Made by a program: the position numbers and the translations under genes
Notes under the pieces: generated by a model
Database searches by the model: none
The model's input: the letters and a program-made list of their open reading frames with translations, nothing else
What the model was told of the DNA's origin: nothing
From: Metellina segmentata
Lineage: Eukaryota > Arthropoda > Arachnida > Araneae > Tetragnathidae
DNA: 64,000 bases
Assembly: GCA_947359465.1 (NCBI GenBank)
Contig: OX375883.1
Span: forward strand, 93,522,411 to 93,586,410
Direction: 5' to 3'
In this document: positions 32,882 through 44,543 of the stretch, piece after piece
Layout of the letters: each line of letters opens with the position of its first letter
Position numbering within the stretch: position 1 is the first letter of the stretch

Positions 32882-34250
32882 ATTAAAACCTCTCATATTA
32901 CGTTAGAAACTTAAAATAAGACAAAAACATTTAATACAATTTAATCATAAAATCATTCATTTCGAAAAGATAAAAAGTAGCAAAATTTTATTGTTAGAAA
33001 ATCTATTTCCATGTTCAGCCAAACAGTTCAAAATAAATATGTTTGATATACTAATCCGTCAGTCCTTAACAGAAACGAATCTTGAAGCTGGCTGTCATTT
33101 CTTTAAATCCAAAACAAGAAATTCTCATTTCGCGTGATAATTTAAATGAATGGATACGTGAAAGGATTTCTGGTTTCAGTTTACATTAAAAATTTCAAAA
33201 TGAAGTTACGAGCATTTCTTACTAGTGCATAGTTAAAAGAAAATATGCAATATCTTTATAAATGCGTTGCAATTAATATTATTTAATTCTTTTCAAACAC
33301 AGAACAACCACGAACAGATCCTATGAGTGAAAAATTATCAGGCAAAGAAATAAACATTTAATGTAATCAAATTTGTTTTATCTAGGAAGGAAAATTTTTC
33401 TTACTAGCAAGGTATTATATTCAACTCTTAAAGTTTTTACTGAATACTACTTCCATAGTGTAAAGATTATAAAATATTTGGTTTCCGAAAACTCCATTAA
33501 TTTTGGAAGAAGCGTTTTTGTTTAGTCGCTTCAATGTAAATTCACTCTCTTCACTAAAATATGTTGTATCATATGTAATGTGTTTTACAAATTGCAGAAT
33601 TTCTAAATACATTAATAAATGATTGAGTGGGTTGATTATAATAGCACAAGTGTCAGAATTGTCCAAGCTGTTTAAAATTATTAATAAATTATTTACATAA
33701 AAACTACTAAGTACAATTAACTTAGGTGACTTTTAAACATAGTTTAGCAAACCAATTTCAGTAACAAGTGATAAGGATCCACCAATTGGTAATTAGGATA
33801 TGTTGAAACGAAAAGAAAATCTGGACTTGGACACAACACCATTGATATTAAGGACGAAAAACTGGAGGAATAGTAAACTTCATGTTATTTTTGGTAGAGA
33901 TTTACTATCTAGATTTAGAACTGGTCTCACCAAAGCTATGAAATATATGTCAGGAAATGTAATTTAACAGTTGTGACAGTCATGGAGCTAGACCTAACCA
34001 CCTACTACAGTGTCTCCGGTTGTCATGAGAGAACATTCATCATGATCTGAGACATTTTTAGGGCATTTTAATCGGGAGAGGGACATTATGGAACTTGACT
34101 AATTTTGATTCCTTGATAAGGCGTGCTGATATGAAACACCAAATGGTCTTCGTCCTATTGTTTTCGAAATCATGACATTCACACTAAAAACTAAAAGTGG
34201 TACAGTTGCCGGTATGCCAAATCGTAAGTTGTATTGAATTATTTTCATGA
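32882..34250. other. Intronic DNA
   Basis: No gene or repeat family was recognised. Confidence 0.4.
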
Positions 34251-34445
34251 AAAGTATCACATTGGGCATGGATATTTGACATACAATCCTTTCATTTCAA
34301 ACGCCGTTGCTGCCACGCTGACGACGTGGATAGCCTGAGCAGCTTATGGGCCATGCCTACGAGCTCTGTTCCACCGTTTGACGACCCGTTCTGGGAATGG
34401 GACCGTCGCCGGAACACCTGGTTTGCATTGCACAACTATGAATGT
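34251..34445. other. GC-richer island of unknown nature
   Basis: Base composition and codon texture differ from the surroundings. Open frames on the plus strand read PTSSVPPFDDPFWEWDRRR and, in another frame, NPFISNAVAATLTTWIA. No family was recognised and no clear splice sites were found. It cannot belong constitutively to the receptor gene, whose flanking exons already join. Confidence 0.3.
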
Positions 34446-34948
34446 AAACTATGAATCAGGTGAGATTTCGTTACCATTCTCTCGCACATGAATTGGCATT
34501 TAAAATTTTTCCTTTTGTTCCACACAGGTATTACAGGGGTTTAGACCTCTTTTATATGGGATGGATGTGTCTTTTTTTGCATGCCCAGAGTGGTGAGAAT
34601 CAACGACACAATTAATCATACCACTTGTCGAAAACCAACCCGCATCTAGATTGTATTGTGCAGATGCGCAGAAGACGGATACTTTCGGGTATCTATCTCG
34701 TCTCGATTGATTCTCAAATAGCAGAAAATGGAGAAATGCAACTCCTGGGAAAAATTTGGTTTGGTGTTTATTGCGTTGAAATTTCAAGTGACTGGTAAGA
34801 ACTTTCGACGGCAATATCTCTGGAATGCCATGTCCTATAGAAAATAAACATTTTGCTTATTAACAAGAAATCGTGCAGTAGGCATTTAGAGCGCTAGATT
34901 CCATCCACCCTATATTTGATAAACGAATTTCAGGAAGGAAATTGGATG

Positions 34949-35010
34949 AACCATAAGGGAAGGCTAATTGTGGAGGAACCATAAGGGAAGGCTAATTGTG
35001 GAGGAACCAT
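34949..35010. repeat. Two-copy 28-bp tandem repeat
   Basis: The unit beginning CCATAAGGGAAGGCTAATTG is repeated exactly, with a third partial copy. Confidence 0.85.
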
Positions 35011-35378
35011 AGTTATTTGATGTTTAATGTGTGGATTGCCTCGTATCTTGTATACGATTAAAATTGGTTTTATACTCTACAGTTCACAAATTCATTGTTC
35101 AGCTTTTTTTAATCTTCCTTAATCCTGACCCTTCATAATCAGATTCGGAAAGGCGACTCACTGATAGTTTTAATTAGTCCTATTTATCTCATGGCCTTGT
35201 AAAATGTTTGGACAACCTGAGGTTATATTTTCTTTGAACGTATAGAAAATAGTGCCCTTGTGTGGTTTTCGTGTCATGCATCAACATAGCGCTGTAACTT
35301 AATAAAAAGTATTTCATGTTTCTATTTCTTAATAGGTGAAGTTTGACGACACATTTTTCCCATGATGAACTGAAACTC

Positions 35379-35980
35379 AACACCGAAAATCCCAATGTGA
35401 AAGACTTCTCAAGTAGTTAACATCAGCCACCTCATGGACAGTGACACATCACCGAAAATCCCAAAGTGAAAGACTTTTCAAATGGTTAACATCAGCCCCC
35501 TTATAGACAGCGACACTTCACCGATAATACCTAAGTGAAAGACTTCTCAGGTGGTTAACATCAGCCACCTCATGGACAGTGACACATCACCAAAAATCCC
35601 AAAGTGAAAGACTTCTCAAGTAGTTAACATCAGCCACCTCATGGACAGTGACACATCACTGAAAATCCCAAAGTGAAAGACTTTTCAAATGGTTAACATC
35701 AGCCACCTTATAGACAGCGACACTTCGGCGATAATACCTAAGTGAAAGACTTCTCAGGTGGTTAACATCAGCCACCTTATGGACAATTACACATCACCAA
35801 TAATCCCAAAGTGAGACTTCACAAGTGGTTAATATCAGCTTCATGGACTGTGACACATCACCGATAGTCCCGAAGTGAAAGACTTCTCAAGTGGTTAACA
35901 TCATCCACCTTATGGACAGTGACACTTTAACAACAATCCCAAAGTGAAAGACTTCTCAAGTGGTAAACATCAGCCACATA
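35379..35980 (+). repeat. 69-bp satellite with 207-bp higher-order structure
   Basis: About eight and a half units begin AAAGACTTCTCAAGTGGTTA and contain ACATCAGCCACC. Exact 69-bp units start at 35400, 35469, 35538, 35607, 35676 and 35745. Units 1-3 match units 4-6 better than they match each other (for example TTATAGACAGCGACACTTC only in units 2 and 5), a three-unit higher-order repeat. Later units are more diverged. Confidence 0.93.
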
Positions 35981-35984
35981 TATA

Positions 35985-38900
35985 CGTAATTTGACAACTA
36001 CGGCCATTTTAATGACTTTATAAAGCGTGGTTACCATCACTCACGCTTGTAGACCGAGAGGGGGGCTGTTTACGTGAAAGCTGTGGAATATTTATCATGT
36101 ACTGGCCACATATTACTTTTCCTTACATTCTAAAACACTGTCACAACAGGGTCTTTTCTAGCACATTATTTTCAACCAAACTATATTTGCTACAAGGAAT
36201 TAAAATTATTAATTTTCTTAGTTTAGGAAATACTCACTCCTGCAATCAGACCAACTCGAAAATCTAGAAAATGTATGACATTTCCATTCACTAAAAGAGG
36301 TCCAGTTTCACCGTTTGTTTTTTCTGTACGGTCCTTCTATTAGTTCTATATTGGGCAATAAATCCTCCAGAATAAACAAATAGTTATACATCCGAGAAAG
36401 GAAACTAACACATAACCGCAGGCAAGACTATACTTTCAAGAAATTGTTTTATACGTCTCCATTCAAACACAACGCAGATGAAAATTTAAGGAAAGATAAA
36501 GGTATATTTTAAGATAAGGACAGTGACATAAAGAAATATTTCACAGTAAATTTTGGAAGCCAGTCCCCCTGTTATATCCTGATATTTTTACTTCTTAATT
36601 ACTAACTATTATCCTCTTTCAGGGTTTTCAAGAATAAGCATCAGCAGTCATTTTACCTGAAGCGAGTGTGAAATTATAAAGGAGACGTCTCGAATACCAT
36701 GCCAATTTTAGTTTCCCCAATCTGCACTAGGACATCTCGCCTATTTTTCCACAACCACTAATATTTAATCCAGTTCACTTTTTCTCTATTTTTCTTACAA
36801 ATTGTCCAATTTTTTCTTGGTCTTCGACAACCCATCAAATTGAATCAAATCCGACTATCTTATAAAATATCATTCAATTACCTCTTTTCCACCATTTTTA
36901 CATTTTGGGAGATCTTATGATAGGATTTCCTATCAATTTCGAATAGTATAGAATATAGTGAACGATATGGCATTCATCATAAAATGTTGTATATTTTCCC
37001 TTACATTTATCAAATTTGATACCGCGACAATATTTTATAAAAACTATCAAAACTTTGAGTCGAATTTTTCCAAATCTTTTTTGAAACCTTGTTCATCCTA
37101 TTTCCTCGATCTATCCAATCGATCTTCATTAAGATAAACTGCATGCGTGTTATTACGAGCACAAATAATATTCCTTCTTTCCTTATAGAGCACATTCATT
37201 TACCGTTAATTTATGTTAGATAACTTGAGATTACGCTAGTTTGGTTACCTGGAACAAACTTGAACAACTAAGCATCAACACAACTAAATATAGACAAGGA
37301 CAAGGACATTGGTGACATTTGTAATATTGGGTTATTTTTCCATTCATGGTACTTGTTTTAGTTTTTAGAACCCTTTTTTGCGTAAACGTTTGGGGGACAT
37401 TTTTAATTATTTAAAAAATGTTGTATGAAGTTATACGCTTATTTCGATAAAGTTTTCGGTCTTACATTTTAGGCCAGTTTGTTGCACAGTACCAGGAGTG
37501 TGGAACAACACTTTGGAGACGAAATTAGCCCACCTCCAACAGGTTGATTTCGAGGCCGATTTCCCCAAAACTGTAGGTTTCCTCATTTACCTCCACGAAT
37601 TTCATTTTAAATTACGTATTTGAATTGCATAGAAATAGTAATTTGAACTGTACTTAACTCAAACACAACCCTGTAGAACGTGTTTCCTTATCCATGTCCA
37701 TTTATTGCAGAAAAACAAACTTTAGATTTTAAAATGAGGGTTACCAAAGGTACTTTTAGGACTACCTGTGTGCCAATTTTTATCGCTACAGATTGGTTTG
37801 AAGGCAGAATAGAAATAGCCTATGTTTTCCGTGGTATTCTGAAGTATAAGTGTATCTAATTTGGTGTGGATTGGTCAAACGGTGTAGATGTGTATAGATA
37901 ACTAGCAAAATACCCGACCTTACTCGGTTTGGATTGGTTTACTCTAGATTGAAGAGATAATCAAAAGATATAATGACTTACGTTTTTTGTAGAATAAAAA
38001 TTTATTTTAACATCTTTCGCCATCTTTATATTTTCTACAACTTACTTTGGACACAAATCCTACACATGCATATCCATTCATGTAATACATTTCACATACA
38101 TCGCACAATTGCTGTATGACAAAGCTACAAAATGACGAAAGGTGATACTAAGGATACTACTATAAAAGACGATTTGTAGGAAGATTTGGAATTCACTCAT
38201 AGTCAACAAAACAATATTTTTTTACTTGTGGCACTCTTGCCTCCGGTATGCGACATTGTGAAATTTTGCAATCTTCTCCTGTCATTATTACAACGAATTT
38301 TTTAATGTTGGAAAAAGTTTCAGTTTGGATTAATAAACATTATTATTCTTTCAATAACGACATTATTCTTTAAATAACGGCATTATTCTTTCAATAATGG
38401 CATAACTACACTTAAAATTTACTGAAAATTTATACTGACTTACCTAACATTTTTAAGTCTAATACTTTGTGGTGCTGTTGCGTGTGATGAGAAGGAAAAC
38501 ACATTTATTAAAATAATAAATATTTAAAACAGGAAACAGCGAAGTAAAACAAAATAAAAGATGTATGGTTAATGTCGCAAAAAATTGTTCTAAAGATATT
38601 AATTTGTGATTCAATTTTATCTCTTGATCTCGCACAGTTGCCACAACTTACAACTAAAAGTGTACAAAATTTAGAAATGTGAAATTAATTCAGAGCGAAA
38701 GAACCAGAAAAAATATCACTGCTCGCGCGATCTTGTTCATTCTCGTTTCATTGAAAAATATCGTCTGTCCCAAATATTCGGAAATCGTTTTCATTGCGCA
38801 AAGAATAAAAATAAGACTCGAAATAAATGAAGTATCAGAAATGAAATTCCATAAAAAAAATAATAATTTTTTGAAGAATAATTACTTTTTCAGCAGTACT

Positions 38901-39587
38901 GGTAAAGCAATCGAAGTTTGTAATATTCAATAGACATTCCAATTTTTCCAAAACTACCAAATTATGGTTGATTTAAGTATACTTACTCAGGTGGTTTAGC
39001 ATGAAACTCTACTAAATATAACAATAAAGAAATGTTTAATATTGCATTCACTAAACTAATAGATAGTGTATAAAATAAAATACAATGCAAGGAAATATCT
39101 GGAATACAATTCATGTGATGTGTACACAAACACAAAATTGAGCATAGAACAGAAAGACGGACAGACAGACTTTCGCAACCAATGCCACTCACTAAATGAA
39201 GATAAGTACTCACTGTATGCAAATTTTCATGAAAATATCTTAAAACGCGTGGACGTGTATAGGGCACAACATACAGACAGACAGACACCAAACGAGAAAA
39301 AGGCGGATTCGGCATCAGAAGGGTCCAAAACGGATAGAAAACTTGAAATGGGTCGAAAATATTGAATGTACAAACAAAGACTCCATTCTTATTTATATAG
39401 ATATACACACGCACATATCCATTTTTACACCTATATAGACCAAACCTGTGCGTCAAGAAACCACAATATCCTATCCACTCCAACAAACACCTCATTTCTA
39501 GAATTAAATTGCGCATAGTTATTGTTCCTTTATCTAGTTAGATATTAAATGAAATATCAATCTTTGTAGGTTGGTATTTAATAAAGT
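35985..39587. other. Long intronic stretch without recognised genes
   Basis: AT-rich. A 20-bp unit ending TTTCAATAACG is repeated about three times at 38337-38400. A segment with CAGACAGACAG tracts at 39150-39300 resembles decayed dispersed-repeat sequence. Overlapping ORFs on both strands at 38983-39516 are not convincing genes. ACTACCTGTGTGCCA at 37763 is a scrap of the Helitron-type 5' sequence. Confidence 0.4.
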
Positions 39588-39752
39588 CGTACTGGAGTAA
39601 CACAACGGGCTATTTGCGACGGTCCTGGATCATCCTCCAAAGGGAATCATCCGAGGACAACACCACGTTATTTTGAACCACGGTCAGATGACGAGGAAAC
39701 ACGTGAGCTTACACCCCACTCTCCAAATTTCAACACCAACCCAACGTGTTTT
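39588..39752 (-). repeat. SINE family A, 5'-truncated
   Basis: The 3' half of the family A body on the minus strand (complement of GTCGTACTGGAGTAACACAA through CCACTCTCCAAATTTC). The head is absent. Confidence 0.8.
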
Positions 39753-41068
39753 TTCAATTTCCAATCAATTGACTTCAAATTTTTTTACATGATGTATAGA
39801 CTCTTATTATGAAATACAGGTATGCATTTTTAGTAATTATGAGTAGAATTTTTTTTAGTATAAATATGCAGTAAAGTGTGTTTTCTCCTTGTTCATTAAA
39901 AACTCAGTACAGGAGGGGGGGGGGCTGGACATTATTTCTCCCCTTTAATATCAATTTTTTGCTCTTGACTTGTAAAAGTAAAAGTTGTAAAACAAAAAGG
40001 AATCGTTAACTTTTTAAAGGATTAAAAATTTGCGAACCAAACAAAGTAGTTTCTTACCATGCTCATTACCCCCTATTCAAGTGACCCACGAGCAATACTA
40101 AAAAAATAACGAACAAAATTTGACCAACTTCTTAAAAAGGTTCGCCGTTCCTGCTCTAGAAGGTGAGTTGCTTACAGCTCATAAATGATGATCGTTGCCA
40201 GCGGTCACTTAAAAAGGGAATAACATCCACAGTACACAGATCTATACCATGCCGCTGGTGTAAACGGAATTTTAGTGGTGACTATCATCTATCTGCTGCA
40301 GCGTAAAGGTTAAAGTTCCATGTGACAAACTGAGAAAACTAGGTTTTCGAAATGAAACTTTTTTCAGAACACTTAGCACATCCTCCCTTACAAAACAGGA
40401 AATAAACCTACCTGTATTTTATTTCAGCATATTTTTACGCTTTTCTAAACTTATTAAGACACATAGGAATCGGTTAATTTCTTTAAAAGTTCACACAGTT
40501 TACAAAAAATGGTCTTCCGATTTTTATATTCAAACTTTTTAACTTTTCAATCAGCAAAAATCTTTTTTTTTCCCTAGACCCAATTTAATTAATTAAAAGT
40601 CTTCGAAACAATTGCATTAAATAACTCGACACTGCGAGGTAAAGCTATCCCATAAAGAAAAGTAGATTTAAAGTGAGAAATTTTTTTCCCCTATTTTTTA
40701 GGAGGCATTCCATTTAAAAAATAAAAAATTCAGATTGAAAAAATAATTTCTGTAAAAAAGAATTTAAAAATAGGTTTTTTTTCTATTTCCGTTTTTGTTT
40801 TCCATTACCAGTTTGCATAAAATTACTTTGCTGTGTTCAAAGTTTTTTCTTTGCCCTATAATTGTTCCCAAGACAGTACTGCATAAACACATAACGTAGA
40901 ACAAAAGTCACATGTCTTAATCTTAATTTCTATTTTCAGTGCCGAGTTAAAATTTTTGACAAAAGAAAGGTTTTTTCTAAATTTACGATGATCACATAAT
41001 TAAGCATTACTTACTCTTAATTGTTTACCTATTTAGCATTATTTACGTGACTAAATATGTATATAACA
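39753..41068. other. Intronic DNA
   Basis: No gene was seen. A G11 run lies near 39914. The segment 40086-40160 (CACGAGCAATACTAAAAAAA) is related to 55582-55639, where it forms the right half of a chimeric hAT-like copy. Confidence 0.45.
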
Positions 41069-41370
41069 CTAGGAGGCCAACCCACTGCTCGCTGAAGCTC
41101 ACCAACCCACGGAGAATTGCTTTGCATTCCTCATTGGTTCGCTGAGCGAAGATTGCTCGCTTCGCTCGCATCAATGAAGACATTGTTTACAAATTACGAT
41201 GTTTCAAAAAAATATTTTTAAATATAATTTTGTTGTACTACAAAAAAAATTATACAGTACCTCTGGAATCAGAACTCGAACAATTTGGAATTCAAAGGAA
41301 AACCTTGAGCAAATTTTGACTCGAAATGTGAGCTCTGATTTTGAAATCGAATACCCAGCATGTCATTTGT
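41069..41370 (-). mobile_element. Helitron 3' end
   Basis: On the minus strand it matches the 3' 300 bp of the complete element at 47285-47912, including GATGCGAGCGAAGCGAGC and the terminal CTAG followed by T (41068-41072). The homology stops at the fold-back element (41372), and no 5' end was found beyond it. Confidence 0.8.
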
Positions 41371-41371
41371 A

Positions 41372-41966
41372 CAGGGTGGAGCACGGTAATTTGCTGATTT
41401 GAGAATGAAATAAAAAATAATAATGAACACTTACAAACTTACATTTTTATTTTTCTCATATTAGACAATAATGGAAGTTTCTAACTACATGTTTTTAAAC
41501 AGTGTATCTGGTAAATGTCTGCCTTCACAATGCACACAATGCTGTAGTTGTTTTCTGAAATTCTCATGCACTCTTTCAAGCATGTCTTCTGGTATTCTTG
41601 CAATTTCAACCTCAATATTGTTCTGTAGGTCTTCCATAGCCCCAAGCGATTTTTTTTCTTTGGGATTACCTGAAGTCGAAGTTGTAATGCAACCGTCCCA
41701 ATATACTGGACCTACAGAACAATATTGAGGCTGAAATTGACTGAATACCAGAATACATGCTTAAAAGAGTTCATGATAATTTCAGAAAACGACTGCAGTA
41801 GTGTGTGCATTGTGAAGATATACATTTGCCAGATACACTGTTTAAAAACATATAATTAGAAACTAACATTCTTGTTTAATAAGATAATAATAAAAATGTA
41901 AGTTTCAAAGTGTACATTATGTTTTTATTTCATTCCCAAATCAGCAAATCACCGTGCTCCACCCTG
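41372..41966. mobile_element. Fold-back mariner derivative: two 3' ends head to head
   Basis: TA flanks (41370-41371 and 41967-41968) and CAGGGTGGAGCACGGTAATT ends. The inverted similarity is not limited to the terminus: about 255 bp of each half match. Each half encodes, outward, the same transposase C-terminus (IEVEIARIPEDMLERVHENF then LPDTLFKNM and stop; minus at 41650-41471, plus at 41712-41850). Only about 75 bp lies between the arms. Internal rearrangement replaced the 5' end with an inverted copy of the 3' end. Confidence 0.88.
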
Positions 41967-42037
41967 TATAAGTTAGAATAGCTAGACTAATATTAAATTT
42001 TTGTAAATAAAGTTACATCCGAAAACGCTATATCCCC

Positions 42038-42060
42038 GACCAACCGGTATAGTGTTTAAA
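42038..42060 (+). repeat. SINE family A head stub
   Basis: Just the first 20-odd bases of the family A head (CCGACCAACCGGTATAGTG) occur here, ending 24 bp from the splice donor of the receptor exon. Losing the 3' rather than the 5' part is unusual for retroposed copies. Confidence 0.6.
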
Positions 42061-42083
42061 GAGAATCGTTTCGCATGACTAAC

Positions 42084-42276
42084 CTCTTCTTTCCCGTATG
42101 GCTTCCCAAAGTACTGCTGCGAGAGATTCTTGACGCCTCGGGAAAACTCGGCATATTCGGCCGTTTCCGGGATTCTGGCAGTCACAGTGATGAGGGCCTC
42201 GTACGCCTTCCGGGCTCGGTTGTTGGTCTCTTCTGGGTCCTTCTCACGGTACCATGGCCGACGACTTTCGTTCTTG
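42084..42276 (-). CDS. Receptor-type guanylate cyclase (natriuretic peptide receptor-like), exon of ligand-binding domain
   Basis: A 193-bp exon that starts with the last base of a split codon and encodes 64 residues: KNESRRPWYREKDPEETNNR, then ARKAYEALITVTARIPETAEY, ending GKPYGKEE. The RPW motif, the A-x-x-A-(F/Y)-x-A-L-x-x-(I/V)-T core and the E-Y-x-x-F pattern correspond to the middle of the ANF-receptor domain, just before the VNT..FHDA segment supplied by the next exon (17207-17342). The acceptor is TTTCTATTTGTGCAG and the donor GAAGAG|GTTAGT. NES is a potential N-glycosylation site. It is the most upstream exon that could be found, and the next intron is about 24.7 kb. Upstream exons for the signal peptide and N-lobe were not recognised. 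Confidence 0.87.
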
Positions 42277-42598
42277 CTGCACAAATAGAAAGAAACATAG
42301 CCATTAGGGATGACAAATGGAAGAAATCGATTTCCTTAACATCGTTCGGGATACCTGGATATCATGGGAAATATTTTGATAGCTCTAACCTATATTGCCG
42401 TCGTCATAAATGAATTCATCACAAATATTGAATAAATGGATTCACACATGTTATAAAACATTTGATTATATTTTGTTTGGAAGTCTTGAATGCAAACACA
42501 CCATGTTATTTATTTGTTTATGAACCAATGTTTATTAACGATATATCGTCCAATATTGCCGTATTTCATCTCTGTTCAGACCTACAGGTGGCTCAGAG
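42277..42598 (-). other. Intron upstream of the receptor exon
   Basis: No further exon or repeat was recognised. Confidence 0.4.
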
Positions 42599-42606
42599 GT
42601 AAGGAC

Positions 42607-43526
42607 TAGGGATGCGACATCGATGTCGATGTGTTCGAAACATCGATGTTTTTTAAAAAAAAAACATAGATGTATTGGAGTCGATGTTTTTGTAACATCG
42701 ATGTTTATACTTGTCGGTGTTTTTACGTTGTCCATGTTTTATTTTTAAATAAAAAAAGTACCGTCACAAAAATTTGAAAAATAACCAAATAGCATAATTA
42801 TTATAATCAGCTAATTGAACATACTTTTTGACCAAAGTGTCCAAGGGTGAAGGGTCTGTAAAAGTAAGGATGCGATCGATGTCGATGTTTTATAAAAAAC
42901 TTCGATGTATTGGAGCCGATGTCGCATTATTAGTTGCTAAACCAATTTTTAAAAAATGGGGAAAAAAGTTTAAATACACTGAATTTTAAAAACATGAATG
43001 GTTTGGGGGCGATGTTACTATCAACATCGATGTTTTAATTTTGAACATCGAAGTTTTGCTGTCCCTGTGGAATCACTAGTTGCTAAACCAGTTTTAAGAA
43101 ATTGGTGAAAGAGTTTAAATACACTGAATTTTAAAAACATCGATGGTTTGGGGGCGATATATTATCAACATCAATGTTTTAATTTTGAACCCCGATGCAT
43201 TGCTGTCGATGTCGCATCACTAGGTGCTAAACCAATTTTAAGAAATGAGGAAAAAAGTTTAAATACACTGAATTTTAAAAACATCGATGGTTTCGGGGCG
43301 ATGTACTATCAACATCGATGTTTTAATTTTGAACATCGAAGTTTTGCTGTCGCTGTGGCATCACTAGTTGCTAAACCAGTTTTAAGAAATTTGTGAAAAA
43401 GTTTAACTACACTGAATTTTAAAAACATCGATGTTTGGAAACATCGATGTTTTTGGGGCGATGTATTATCAACATCGATGTTTTAATTTTGAACATCGAT
43501 GTTTTGCTGTCGATGTCGCATCCCTA
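42607..43526. mobile_element. hAT-like CATCGATG element (copy 1)
   Basis: The ends are TAGGGATGCGACATCGATG and its complement, flanked by octamers GTAAGGAC (42599-42606) and GTAGGGAC (43527-43534), 7 of 8 matching. The interior is filled with the palindrome CATCGATG and includes a tandem unit with TTTAAATACACTGAATTTTA. No coding sequence. The 8-bp target suggests hAT. Confidence 0.88.
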
Positions 43527-43534
43527 GTAGGGAC

Positions 43535-44120
43535 GCGTGCTGCAGGGCGTTGGGTCATCAGTTCGTAACCCACTGATGGCAAATCGCACGTTTTTTATTT
43601 CTTTTAAATTGGTTCTCTGAGAGTATCCACAAAGTTCGAGCTTAAGTTAATTTAAGTTAATTCCAATGTTTCTAGAATGATCTAGAATATTCTAGACCTA
43701 TTGTATGTTGCTATATAAGCTGTTGCCATCGAGCTGAGAGGTAGTTCTGATATACGATCAACAAGATCGCAGCACATTCCTTTACTGTGAATGAATACTG
43801 TTTGATCTAGATAACGGCTGTTTTTTGAATCCATCATAAAAACTGCCCCTAGTTTCTGTGTAACAATATATAGTCAATTTTGGTAAAGACGAAATGTCTG
43901 GTCGAGTTGATACTGCCCTATTATTCCAAAGAAGAAAGTACGAGCAGGAAAAGCAAATTTTTTCTTCCCGAGAACTGGGGTAACATACAGAACAGGTTTT
44001 TGCATCATCAGGGAAGTTTTGACACGAATATAAACCACCAAGTGTGTGGGTTAAACGTGATGCATTGTGAAAGCAACTCGGATATTTCGTAATGCTCTCA
44101 AAGGATTAAAATTAATTTTT
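43535..44120. other. Intergenic or intronic DNA
   Basis: 43670-43710 has several TTCTAGAA-like palindromes. 43870-44020 is related to 16365-16500 (ACTGCCCTATTATTC, AACAGGTTTTTGCATC), part of the palindromic-minisatellite repeat family. Confidence 0.45.
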
Positions 44121-44480
44121 TTCCAAAAAGAAAATTTCAAAAAAAAAAAATTTCAAAAAAAGATTTTGAAAAAATTGATATTGTTTTAAAAATCTGACAG
44201 TAAAAATATATATATATATATATTTTTTTAATTTTTTTTTAATTAGATAGATTTAAAAATCTGACAGCAAAAAAATATATATTTTTTTAAGTAGATAGAT
44301 TTAAAAATCGATCTTTCATCAAAATTAAAAGATTTAAAAGAAAAAATTGCTTCAAAAATCGATTTTTTTCGAAATTAGAGGAATTAAAAAGAATCGATTA
44401 TTTAAAAATCGATCTTTTTAAAAAAGTACATGATTTAGAAAGAATTGATTGTTTTAATAATCGATATCTTTGAGAAAACG
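44121..44480. repeat. Low-complexity AAAATCGAT-rich DNA
   Basis: Degenerate repetition of TTTAAAAATCGATCTTT and similar strings, plus a (TA)n run near 44203-44222. Confidence 0.8.
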
Positions 44481-44543
44481 ATGGTGATAAAATAGAAACT
44501 TTCGCGCTGTGTTGAACCCTGTTGAAAACTGCTTCGTAGTATA

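Noticed and set aside
38983..39516. 177-codon minus-strand ORF
   Set aside because: It overlaps a 99-codon ORF on the other strand and a CAGACAGACAG tract. The composition is not protein-like.
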